DNA of 64,000 bases from NCBI GenBank assembly GCA_020726505.1, contig JAHLEZ010000005.1, positions 248,001-312,000 of the forward strand, given 5' to 3'. The notes beneath the pieces were generated by a model. The model worked only from the letters and a program-made list of their open reading frames with translations. It searched no databases and was not told where the DNA came from. Every line of letters begins with the position of its first letter. Within the stretch, counting starts at the first letter, position 1. This stretch comes from Leptodontidium sp. MPI-SDFR-AT-0119 (lineage: Eukaryota > Ascomycota > Leotiomycetes > Helotiales > Leptodontidiaceae). This document shows positions 34,245 to 44,535 of the stretch, one piece after another. A program made the translations under genes and the position numbers.

Positions 34245-35259
34245 TGTGGCTGCTGGAGAACGAAATGGTGAAGCTATTCAGAGATTCAAGCCGTCAATGT
34301 TGAAGCAACTGAACTGAAGTCGGAAGCTTGAATCGTTCAACAGCGGGCGAGAACGTGACCAGATCCCCCTGCTATCGTGAGATCAGGATGCTCTGCAGCA
34401 CAGGAATCTAGAATTGCTAGGGCTGCTGGGTGGCTAGCTGTCTGTCCAAAATCAGTAAGCAGCCTCAATTCTTGGCGCGTTGGATATGAATACCGATCAG
34501 GGGTCAGTCGGCCAAAAGAAAGCAGGCAGTGACATACTGTAGCATCTCAATTGTGGTAAACATCGCGTAATACCAGAAGCACGGCTGAAAAATAAGGGAG
34601 CCGGAATCAAGCCACGCGGCTAGGAGAAGGCTGAAAAAGCCTCTGGATGGTTGGGTAGCATCAGCATGAGCCTTGCCGCCCTAACTCCAATGTATGTTTC
34701 CAAATCAAGCAGAACAAGAACGAATATATTGCCGAAAAAGCTGGGATGCATATTGCCAGTGCCGCCTCCACGGACCAGAAGCTGTACCGAGGTCAAATTA
34801 AGCTTTAGTTTCTAGCCACTCGCCGCTTTTTCAATCCTTTGCACTTCAGCTCCTGCACGCTACCCTTAACCGTATGTTCGATTGGAACATGTGTCAGACA
34901 AGCTCCCCACCATGCACAAGAGTAAGCTTCACGATATGCATGCGACCGTCTGTCCACTACAATGCAGGCTGCCTGAGCATCCATCGGGGCGTGGCATCTT
35001 CCGGTTCGTTCTCGATTCAGTATGCATGTGCACATGTGGTTTTTGCAATGAGTTGGAGCTCTTTCTGTGGGGTGTGTGAATTTGAATTGCTTAGCATTCG
35101 GAGAGCCATCTTAGGCTTGGGAACCAGTCGCTCGTAAAGCAAGTGTTTGTTTGGAACTTCACAGGCACGGGACGAGGGTTCAACTACATCAAATCCTTGA
35201 CATCATCGTCAATTGATTGATTGTACAGATAGCATCACCTCCTCCAAATGTCCTGAATC
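34245..35259. other. Divergent intergenic region upstream of gene C
   Basis: About 1 kb between the membrane-protein gene (minus) and giant gene C (plus). Short frames around 34805-35137 lie on both strands and look fortuitous. No repeat was recognised. It should include both promoters. Confidence 0.4.
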
Positions 35260-38200
35260 ATGGCGACCCCTATTTGTGTTCCAATTAACCTTGATGCTTT
35301 CGTTCTCAACAAGCCAGTGGTTGATACCACTGGTAAAGCAGTGCTGATAGCTCCCATCACACAGCCGGATTATGTTGGTCTTCGACTCGATAATTCAGTC
35401 ATTCAGGTATATTTTCCGCTTTCAGATATCTCGCCAAGCTAACTTTCAACAGCATGATGTCTTGCCGCCAGTGGATTTACATACCAGCCGCCCAGCCAGT
35501 GTGAATCCTCGTATCTCCCAAGCATATTCCGCTGATCTCAATCCTGTTGTCATCAAAGACCCAAAGCCTGATTTTGCCAAGAGTGGAGATGCTGTGATCC
35601 AGTCTCGTCTTGGGGTCTATCTTCACTGGTCTTTGCCTCGGGGCTACAGAACGGGATCTAGCGGTGCTGACGGCGCTCAGAGGACGGATCCTGATGACAA
35701 GTCTGCGATTCCACCAAATTCAAATCCCACTTTTCGTCTCGTGCCAAATAGGTGGCTTATTGTCAGGGTGTTGAAAACCCATTTACCTCCTGAAGCAAAT
35801 CCACCCCCTATCGATGCTTGGGTCATTGAATCTGATCGATTGCAAAAAGTTGAAGAGCTTCCAGGGGATATCGATCTCGAGACCGAGGTCACTCCTTTTC
35901 TGGCATATGACTCGAACCCGGATGTTACCATTTCCGGGAATCTTCTTCACAGCCAAGCTGAGAAGTATATCGGCTACAAGTCTAAGAGTTTGGCGACGAC
36001 TCAATACTCGGAGACAACTGCGAATCGTGTTCCCCTAAGCGTGATGAACTCTTCGAATCCGGTGTTTGCTGATTATACTATTCATAATCCCAACGTTTTC
36101 TCCATGAAAGACAACTTCGAGTATGAGCCGGGTAAATATCTTCAACAAGCGACCTGCGACTATATTGTCGTAGGGTGGCATGACTCGGCTGAAAATTCGC
36201 CGTTTGGAGCAAAAGGCCTCAAAGGCACGCTAAGCGCAAGGGTCGAGAATTTTTTCTGCAAATTGCCCGATGGCACTGATCAGCCTACGCAAGATCTCAA
36301 AGACAAAGTACCTCTACTTTCTCACGGCGTAATATACAATGTCGTATATGATGCGAATGTTCGTCCGACCACAGATGCCGACAAGTATGCCGAGAACTTT
36401 GACCCCAACGGCAGCACCGCTATGGAACCTGTTGCTGTCGGTGTGACGCCTTTGGACTCAGTGCTCACATTTCTGCACGCGCATCGAGATGACAAGACCG
36501 ACGGCGAGAATATCTTGGGCGGCATACCTATCGATGCGGCAAAAAATCTCCTAGATATGGCAGAACTGCTTCATGCAACCTGTAAGAAACATCTTTTCAA
36601 GTTTCTGTTCCCACTAATTGTCAATTGCGGGGAGTAAGACGATTCACTCAAGTTCGAGATGAACTTGAGTCTTGTGAAGGGGGCTGGGTGTCGATCAAAA
36701 CTTTATTCTGATAATCTACGAGACGAAGTCATCAATTTTGGCGCTGACAGTATGTAGCTGATGACTACGATTCTCGAATCAAAGCTCATGACTTGATATC
36801 TGGCCAAAGCTTCCGGACCGCATTAGGTGGCTTCTCATGGCACTATGATAAGAAAAAGACACCTAACAGCCCTCCTCAGTCTCCTGACACCATCACGAAG
36901 GACGGTGACGGCAAGACGGAACTTGACTACTTGAATGACTTGAATAGGCTTCAACAACAGTTAGACATCACAGATAGGATGCTTGCTCTCAAGAACTGGG
37001 AGCTATTTGCAGAGTTCTTTAAGTACTGCTCAGACGTAAAGAACGGAGAAAATTCAAGTCAATATTTCGACAAGATGAGGATGCTACTAGGAGCCGAGAA
37101 AGTAGCTGATGGTAAAGGCATTAAGCACGATGGGGACACAAGTGTGATCCAGTCGCTCTTGAACACGAAAAGCAGGCTAGAAACCGCTATCAAAGATATC
37201 GTGCCTGATAAGCCTGCTACTCCGAAGATCCCAGTGAAGAAGGTTGCAGGTGATGCCTTCAAGCAGAGGACTGATCCAACGCTTTTACTGGCTGGCATTG
37301 ACTCTGGTTGGCCAGCAGCTTTCTTGGACTACCTTCAAATTCGCTTTGATGGAGACGTCAAAGCCCCATCAAACTCGCAAATAACTCAGATTCTAAACAA
37401 CTTGAACTTGCCGACTACTTCTGGAACGATCAAAGGAACCATCGAGAAGCTGCTGAATGAAGCCAAAGTTGGGACTGGGGGCTCCCAGACTGGCTTTAAA
37501 AGTTGGACTGGTCAGCCATTCTGTCCAATCTTCGTCGAATGGGAAGCCATGTTCTACAATGTCGATGCTTCCCAGTGGGCCGTGGCTCTTGGCAACTCGC
37601 CCATGAGTAACAATAACCAGCCACAGATACGATACATTAATCCTGACCCATTGCATGAACCCTCCAAACTGAGCGACCAAGATTCGAGAGCAGTCTCTGG
37701 CAGAATATTGGTATTGCCTCAACCATCCTTCGCTCTGGCAGCGATCGTGAAACAAGTCCTGGATGTTGCAGGAGTCAGTGTTCCACAAGGTCTGCAGCAG
37801 GAGGTCACGGCACCAGACGGCACCAAAAAATTGAATGGAAAACTTGACAAAACAAAGTTACAAGACTTTGTCAAGAAGGTTGAGGGATTGAAGTTCATCA
37901 GTGGTGACTTGATGGGGTTTACAGATGGCCTCCTCACACTAGGAACAGGTTCTCATGTCAAGCCGAATGTTCGACAACAAGGAGAAGGAATTAAGGTTCT
38001 TGGTGAAGCTAAGGATATTATAACGAAGATTGGTTTCCCTGCCGATCTAGCGGAGCAGATGATCCTGCAGATGGGTAGCGAGACCGCAAGGACTCCATAT
38101 GGGACACTGGAGGACTTTGAAGGAGCGAGTTTCCAGCCATTCAAGGGCGTGCAGCATGGCCAACTAGGTAATTTAATTGCAGGAAGCCGAATTTCATGTC

Positions 38201-40159
38201 ATGTGCTGACATTCACTTAGCCATTACCAAGATCACGATAGTAGACAAGTTTGGGCAGGCAATCTCGTGGCCCTTGCCAGAACGAAAACCAAGAATACCA
38301 CCTGACACCCCAAAGTTCGCCATTCATCCTTGTATTGCGGACCAACTTTGCCCTACTGTGCTTAGTGATAACACTCTGAATACTGTTTTCAAGACCGTTG
38401 AGACAACTGACAAACCGACATCTTCTGGAATGGTTCTAAGCCCGTTCATTCAGATCACGCCAGCCATAAATCAGGCTTCAAGAATCAATGCAAGCTTTCT
38501 GAGGAAAGACTTCGACCAAAGTGGGAAGCTAGCATCACCGCCTTGGACCACGTGCAACGATTGGGACAATCCAATATTTGGCTGTAAGTCTTGAGTAAAA
38601 GTCACTATTCCAACACTCGACTAATATTACCCCAGGGATCGTTGTGAATTACCCAGACTCATCTCTCCAATTCTTCACCGGCGACGGCATCTTCTACACA
38701 GCGCTAACCTTCGGTGGTCCTTTCGGAACTGTGACAAGCCTGCAATGGGCACCATTCGCCTCGCCGCCACCAGACCAAGCCAGCAAGCTCGTTTCCAAGC
38801 AGCTTGTCGACCTGATTGCTGAAATGAAAGGTGATCCGAATAATCCTACGAAGACAGCACAAGCGCAGGCTTACCTCCGTGCAATGTGGGGTATGATCAA
38901 CGGCGCCATAGGCAACATGCCTTTCCCACCCTCTCAATACTCGGCATACGCAAACGCCATTGTTGGAAAACCACTTGCTTTGGTCAATGTCGGCTGGTCT
39001 CTCGAACTTGCGGAGCCGCCGATGAAAGCGCAGCATACTTTGGGTGCGCAGCCTAAGGAAGGCTATGAAGAAGACTTGATGAGCCAATATAAATTTCCCG
39101 TTAAGATTGGAGATGTAAGTTCACCTCTTCTCATCTGATGTTGATATATTGGACTAATTCCAGCAGAAAGAGCGCCCCTTCGATGGGGTAGTCTGCTATT
39201 GGGATACAGACGACAACAAATACACCGCACCCGCCAGCACCGCAACCACTGATTTCTCAACCATCTACACATATCCCTACCCTGAGACTTCCGCTGATTC
39301 CACAACCGACGCGAAAGATCCACGGAAGATGATCGAGCCGGACACGTTCCCTACTTTGACCCCGTATTTCATCGATCCGACGAAAGTGGACGATACGAGG
39401 GGCCTGCTGAAGGAGAAGGCATCGAAGTTTCTCGTGAAGACGCTGCTAATTGATCCATATACGCCATTGCATCTATACACTGGTATTCTCCCGATTAAGA
39501 CTCTTCAGTTACCGGGCTGGTCGCTTGAGGCTGCTATGAAGAATATGAGTTCGTCTCTACCCTCCCTTTCCTCTTCAACTCGCATTCCCGCGCTGCGCTC
39601 CTATCTAAATGCTAAGTCTAACATTTAATGATTCTTTCCAGCGGCATTCTTCACCCTCGGCCCCATCCTAGTAACGAAAGACGTGCCCAAAGAGTACAAC
39701 GACAATGCACCCCTGCATGCCGACTCATGGGTGCAGAAGCAGGATAGCAACGCAATGACTGATCCCAGTAAGAAGGAAGATGCGTTCCCGATTAAGTTGC
39801 CGATTGCTGGTGGGAAAGGGTACGTTTCCTATTCCCTTCCCTCACTCTACTCCGTTTACCATCTCTCTTTTCTCCCTGCCTATCACGTCTTTTTCCCAAT
39901 TCCCCCTATTCTCCTTCTCGAGAACCAATGACATACTAAGGTACTGAACAAAAAAAACTACAGAATGTGGAATTGGCTCCAACCCTACGTCGATTCCAAC
40001 GCCACTCCGCCGGGTCAAGATATAAGACCACTATACAACGCTCTCGAGGTTGGACAGGAGACTGGTTCATTGAGGGATGATCCGGCGCCGTATACGTTGG
40101 TGGAAGGGTTCTTGCAACTCGCGAGGCCGCTGGTTGATGCGAGTCAGGCTGGGGTATAG
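35260..40159 (+). CDS. Giant uncharacterised protein (gene C of the trio)
   Basis: Eight exons join in frame: 35260-35406, 35453-36581, 36758-38167, 38221-38583, 38636-39114, 39167-39548, 39642-39819 and 39964-40159, giving 1427 residues. Junctions rebuild smooth sequence, such as HGQL|AITKITIVDKFGQAI, IFG|WIVVNYPDSSLQF and MKNM|TAFFTLGPILV. Residues about 104-115 hold LGVYLHWSLPRG and about 145-157 FRLVPNRWLIVRV; a predicted helical segment (LDYLNDLNRLQQQLDITDRM) lies near residue 475. No signal peptide, membrane span or known active-site motif is visible. The LHW-LP, PNRWL and VDxFGQ blocks resemble uncharacterised bacterial proteins in my memory, which a search should test. The exon 6 acceptor is a CAGCAG tandem, allowing one Gln more or less. 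Same strand as gene B. Confidence 0.82.
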
Positions 40160-40946
40160 CGCTAATTGATGACTTTGTGAGGAGGCGGAGAGACGAAGGT
40201 CTGATGAATGTGTGTAGGTTTGGTGGAAATGGGCAGGATTTCTTTCTTGTGAGAGAATACATATATCGATTGAATATACCTCAGTACACTGTTTTCCACT
40301 GATAGAATCAGCTCGCTTCTCTAGAGCTGGGTGTTGGTGGTGATACGGTACCTTAGTTGTCCCCTTATGATTGTCATTTCGCTTCACAATTACCCACTTA
40401 GGCGACACATTAAGTTAACTAATTATACTACTCCGGAATTACTATTACTAGTCTTATTAAGGGTTGTTACATTATTCTTAAGATATATTTATAACGTGGT
40501 TATAGCGGCCTTTATGATGTGTTTCTCAAAATAATGTACTCGCCCTTAGGAACTCATATTGAAGTTGCGGAGGTTTGAAGATGATATGATGGGAACTGAG
40601 GATAGAAGAAACCACCCTAGAAACCGCGCTTACTGCATCGGGACCCCTCAATGAGGGGTCCCAATGTGGTAAGGTGCGCTTGTCGATCGCACCACGGAGA
40701 GCACACCTCTTCATTGCGGGTCGGTTATGGGCAAGCGAGCGGATAATGCACCAGCAACGACGACATGATGAATCAACATCAACAGATAAGCTCTACACAG
40801 ATTCAATAAAGAGGCTCAATTGGACAGATCAAAAAACAAAGCAATCCGAATACAAAAGAGCTTGTATCGAAGCACTTTTTGGAACTGCCCATTCGTGGTC
40901 CCTCCCCCCTCATTTCAGAAAATTGCACCAGCCAGATATCTCAGCC
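40160..40946. promoter_or_regulatory. Upstream region of the hydrolase-like gene
   Basis: The first half is AT-rich (40385-40540). The second half holds a striking perfect hairpin (40640-40662). An open frame runs through 40674-40946 into the next gene, but its residues look random, so I treat it as leader. Nothing else was seen. Confidence 0.4.
40640..40662. promoter_or_regulatory. Perfect 10-bp palindrome containing paired STRE cores
   Basis: GGGACCCCTC (40640-40649), a 3-nt AAT loop and its exact reverse complement (40653-40662) form a perfect palindrome. Each arm contains a CCCCT/AGGGG core, the stress-response element recognised by Msn2/Msn4-type zinc fingers in yeasts. It lies about 285 bp upstream of the hydrolase-like start. 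It could be a dimeric protein site or an RNA hairpin in the leader. Confidence 0.5.
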
Positions 40947-42359
40947 ATGTCGAAAATGTATGGCGACATTACAAAACCTGCACCGTCTCTCCCACAACCT
41001 CAATTAAAGCAAATCCGTAAAGGTCTTTCTCTGTTACTGCCCCTCTCACGACGTGGATCTGGACCCGGTCTTATCATTCTTGTGCCTGATCACGACAAGC
41101 AGTTGAGTATTGAAGCGGGGATCCCATCTCCTCTCATGAAATGGGCTGAGGAAGGATATGTCGTGGTTGAGATCCAGAGCTCGGAATTAGTTGGATCTGG
41201 GGAGAACATTCTGGGAGAGGCTGTTAATGCTCTCAAAGCATGTGAGAGATGTGATCAGAAAGAACGAATAGGAGTTGTTGTATATGAGCCAAGTCTCTGG
41301 AGTGCGACATCCCGATATATCTCATCATTTCCTGAGATTGTGGGGGCAGTCATCTACGCAGACTCAGAAGACCTGATTTCCACCGATGAGCAATCTTCAT
41401 CCGCTACGATTCCACTGCTTTTCCACTTCCCAGGATCTCCAAGCAGGAAGACACAACGCACAGAGGCAATAACAGAATATTTTTACCCCTCCACAAAATC
41501 CAGCTCCTTCGCACTCCCCTTCCAACCCACATTCAACTACACCGTCGAAGCGGTGAGCCACACGCGCAACCTAACATTCCTAAAGAAACACATGCACGGG
41601 CCCATCTTCGACCTCGAAGCCATCTGGGAAGAGCACACGTACTACGAGTTCCAGGACCGCAGCGTGGAATGGACGATGAGTACCATGGTGCAAGAGCCCT
41701 ACGTTAACCACATCCCGACGCTCACGGGCGGGGTGGGCCGAGAGGAGTTGACGAGGTTTTATAGAGAGAATTTCATCTTTGCGAATTCGCAGGATACGGA
41801 GCTGGAACTGGTGTCTAGGACCACGGGCGTGGATAGGGTTGTGGATGAGTTTTTGTTTAGGTTTACGCACGATAGTGTGGTTGATTGGTTGTGAGTTTTG
41901 ATCTTTCTTGCCCTCTCTCACTCCCTCTTAACCTTCCTCTCCTTTTTTGTTTGTTTTGTTCTTTTGGGTTTGTTTTGATGTGGTTGTGAATGGTAGATGG
42001 AGAATGTGGTGGTGGAACAAACGCTGATGATTTACTACAGACTTCCCGGTGTTCCATCCACTTTCAAGAAAGCTTCTGTGCCGTTTACCGCGATTGTGAA
42101 TATTCGCGGGGACAGACTTTATCATGAGCATATTGCGTGGGATCAAGGGACGTTACTCAGACAGCTGGGTTTGATGCCGGATTTTTTGCCTTTCCCGTAT
42201 CCTGTTTCGAAGGAAAAGGGTGGGAAGGAGGTGCAGGTGGAATATCAAGTTCCGGTAGAAGGGGAGAAGACAGCTCAGATGCTGAGGGATAGAGGGAGTG
42301 TTCCGAGTAATGAGATGTTCAAGTTTAGAGCTCGTGATGGGAAGGGTGGTGTGGCGTAG
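40947..42359 (+). CDS. Dienelactone-hydrolase-like plus NTF2/SnoaL-like fusion
   Basis: Exons 40947-41890 and 42041-42359 join as DWL|LPGVPS and give 420 residues. The chosen start (MSKMYGDITKP) is where protein-like sequence begins. The N-terminal half resembles an alpha/beta-hydrolase of the dienelactone hydrolase type: strand GLIILVPDHD, helix PLMKWAEEGYVVVEIQ, then IGVVVYEPSLW. In active relatives that last position carries a GxCxGG nucleophile elbow; here no Cys or Ser elbow is seen, so the domain is probably not a normal hydrolase. The C-terminal half (about residues 220-400, LEAIWEEHTYYEFQDRSVEWTM, VDEFLFRFTHD, RLYHEHIAWDQGTLLRQLGL) is an NTF2/SnoaL-like cone fold used by small-molecule isomerases and cyclases. 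Such fusions occur in fungi; the substrate is unknown. Confidence 0.75.
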
Positions 42360-43167
42360 ATGGGACTTATGCTTATATTTTAGCTTTCACTTTATCTGAG
42401 TATAATTTGCCAATGTTTCGCCTTTCTGTATCTGAGTATGATATCTGGTTCTCTCGTGTTCAGATGCAAGTGACGTGTCAATGTGGATGCTAGCTGGATT
42501 GAGGACTTTCCAATTTTGACTCCCATGACATGCACGTGACTTCCAGTCACTTGATCTTAGACTATCATAGCACACTAGAAGAACAAAAGAACAATTGATT
42601 CAGCCCTAAAAGAAATGCCCTACTTTGATCATGCCAAGGAATTGAATCAGTAGGCTGCAAATAAGTACAGTAAGCTGCAGGAATTTGGCGCTATAATAAT
42701 ATGTGGCATATTCTCCAGTATTTTTCTGGCTAGTGTGCCGAGTGTGTCCACGTTTGGAGTTCAGTTACCCAACCCACGGCCAAACAAAACGGGGCTTAAA
42801 AACAGAACCATGGAGGAAAATAGAAGACTTCATTAATTAGGCAAATTTAGCACTATTCAATGGTCTAGATGCTTAAATATGGACGCTTTAAGCCTTGAGT
42901 GATGTCAAGTTGCCGTTACCACACGTGCTCCTTCCCTCACGATCCTCTAGAGCGCTTTCCATGTCATGACTTAAAACTAGGGCCTCCCACATACTTTTAA
43001 TAAACCCTTGTGTCTTCCTCCTCTGCACTTTCAGCTTTCGCACATCATCATCGAGCATCAATCTTTAATTCAAAAGTAGTGTTTACCTCAGTATCATTAG
43101 CCAACCAGACCCCTGCAAGCCGAAAATTTTACCGAGTAAACAAACCCATTAAAAAAACAAAAGCAAC
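42360..43167. other. Intergenic, promoter of the next gene
   Basis: About 800 bp with no coding frame of note. A TAATAAACC stretch near 42999 and a CT-rich leader (43010-43065) fit a fungal core promoter for the gene at 43168. CACGTG cores occur near 42535 and 42922. Confidence 0.35.
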
Positions 43168-44508
43168 ATGACGCTCGAAGACAGCAAAGACAACGCGTCA
43201 AAGCAACATTCTCCAGTATCTTCGCTGAAGGATACAGTCATGGAAGGCAAGGAAGACTGTTCACTGCAATCGATTCTTGCTGATTTTGCAGATTTCACTG
43301 AAGGAGAACCCCAAGAGGATCGATTGAATTCCACGCTTGAGGATCAAGATCAAGACCAAGCCGTCGCCCAACCTGGCACATTGCATGATACTGTGGAGAG
43401 AGCATCCACGGTCACCAAGTCTCCTGTCAATAGCAGCGAAGAAGGAGAGGACGGCGTTTCGTCAATGACGAGTCCTTCGACACCTCGAAGCACTGCTGAC
43501 GGATCTGCTGGTAAACGTACCCCGTTGTCAAACAACGGATCAAGCAGCCAACAGGACTCTACTGGATCACAAGAGGAGACTATCGTAACTGGAGAGGACA
43601 TTGTTACATCTCAAGAGGGGCCAGCCGCAACTCAAGATACCGCATCTCCAGAGGACACCGCCAAAATTGACCTGGACTGTCTTATGACAGATGACGAGAG
43701 CAAAGCAGAGCGTGAGCTTGAGGCTAAGAATGCTGCCCAGAATTTCTGCTCAGAAGCCGGAATACGCATACATCTCAGGGGTCAACTTCCTCTAGACATT
43801 GACGCCGATGTTTTGGTGGCTAGCGATATGCTTATGCTCATGATTGAAGGGGAGGAGGGCCGTCGTGAAGAACGAGCCGCCAAAAGACAGAGAATCGAAG
43901 GGCTGGAAGCAGAACGGCGGGACATTGGCAACACGTTAGTAACCCTCGCACCAATAACTATTCTGCACGACAAAATGTCGAATCAAGAAAGCAGAACAGG
44001 AATGCACCTTCCGAGCCCGCCACCTCCCAGCTGGCGGAATAACTTGGGCTTGAAGGGAAGGACCGATGGAGGCGAAGAAAACAGCGACACTGACCTCGAC
44101 CTTCGCAGACAAACGCTGGACAGAAATCATCATATTAGCCTCACCGAAACACCTGAGCCTACACCTGCACCTACACCTACACCCGCTCCTGAGCATAGAG
44201 CTGAGCCTCGAGCTTTCGACCGAGAAGGCACAGCAGACACAGTAGACGACGCTGCGGACGATCCAGAGAACAATCACTATCACTACTGGCCATCTCCACC
44301 GCCTCTCCCAGTCCGAGTTGTTCGCAACGATTCCACTTCGAATTCGCATGCCACCACCAACAACAACAACGGATCAAATCCTCGTTCAGTCAAGCGCAGA
44401 GCTCCCAAAGCTGCCCAAGGCGCCAAAGCACCCAAAGCTCCCAGGGTCCAAAAGAAAGCAGCCGCCAAACTCAAATCTGGCTCCGGCCGTGATCAACAAC
44501 CTCGTTGA
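43168..44508 (+). CDS. Low-complexity acidic protein with basic tail
   Basis: A single exon gives 446 residues. I do not recognise it. The N-terminal 170 residues are Ser/Thr/Asp/Glu-rich with many TP and SP sites. Residues about 175-260 are the only ordered-looking part: helical, charged and coiled-coil-like (ESKAERELEAKNAAQNF, then EGEEGRREERAAKRQRIEGLEAERRDIG). A Pro-rich stretch PEPTPAPTPTPAPE is followed by a very basic Ala/Lys/Pro tail (VKRRAPKAAQGAKAPKAPRV) resembling histone H1-type tails. Nuclear location is plausible from the tail; function is unknown. Its stop is only 27 bp before the next gene's proposed start on the same strand, which is unusually tight for fungi. The two neighbours may therefore share a transcript, or the next start may be wrong. 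Confidence 0.65.
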   Translation: MTLEDSKDNASKQHSPVSSLKDTVMEGKEDCSLQSILADFADFTEGEPQEDRLNSTLEDQDQDQAVAQPGTLHDTVERASTVTKSPVNSSEEGEDGVSSMTSPSTPRSTADGSAGKRTPLSNNGSSSQQDSTGSQEETIVTGEDIVTSQEGPAATQDTASPEDTAKIDLDCLMTDDESKAERELEAKNAAQNFCSEAGIRIHLRGQLPLDIDADVLVASDMLMLMIEGEEGRREERAAKRQRIEGLEAERRDIGNTLVTLAPITILHDKMSNQESRTGMHLPSPPPPSWRNNLGLKGRTDGGEENSDTDLDLRRQTLDRNHHISLTETPEPTPAPTPTPAPEHRAEPRAFDREGTADTVDDAADDPENNHYHYWPSPPPLPVRVVRNDSTSNSHATTNNNNGSNPRSVKRRAPKAAQGAKAPKAPRVQKKAAAKLKSGSGRDQQPR

Positions 44509-44535
44509 TCGCCAACAGCTTGCACACTGTCCGGG

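Noticed and set aside
17232..42359. Secondary-metabolite gene cluster (monooxygenase plus hydrolase/SnoaL-like gene)
   Set aside because: No polyketide synthase, peptide synthetase, terpene cyclase, transporter or pathway regulator lies in the window, and the two genes are over 20 kb apart.
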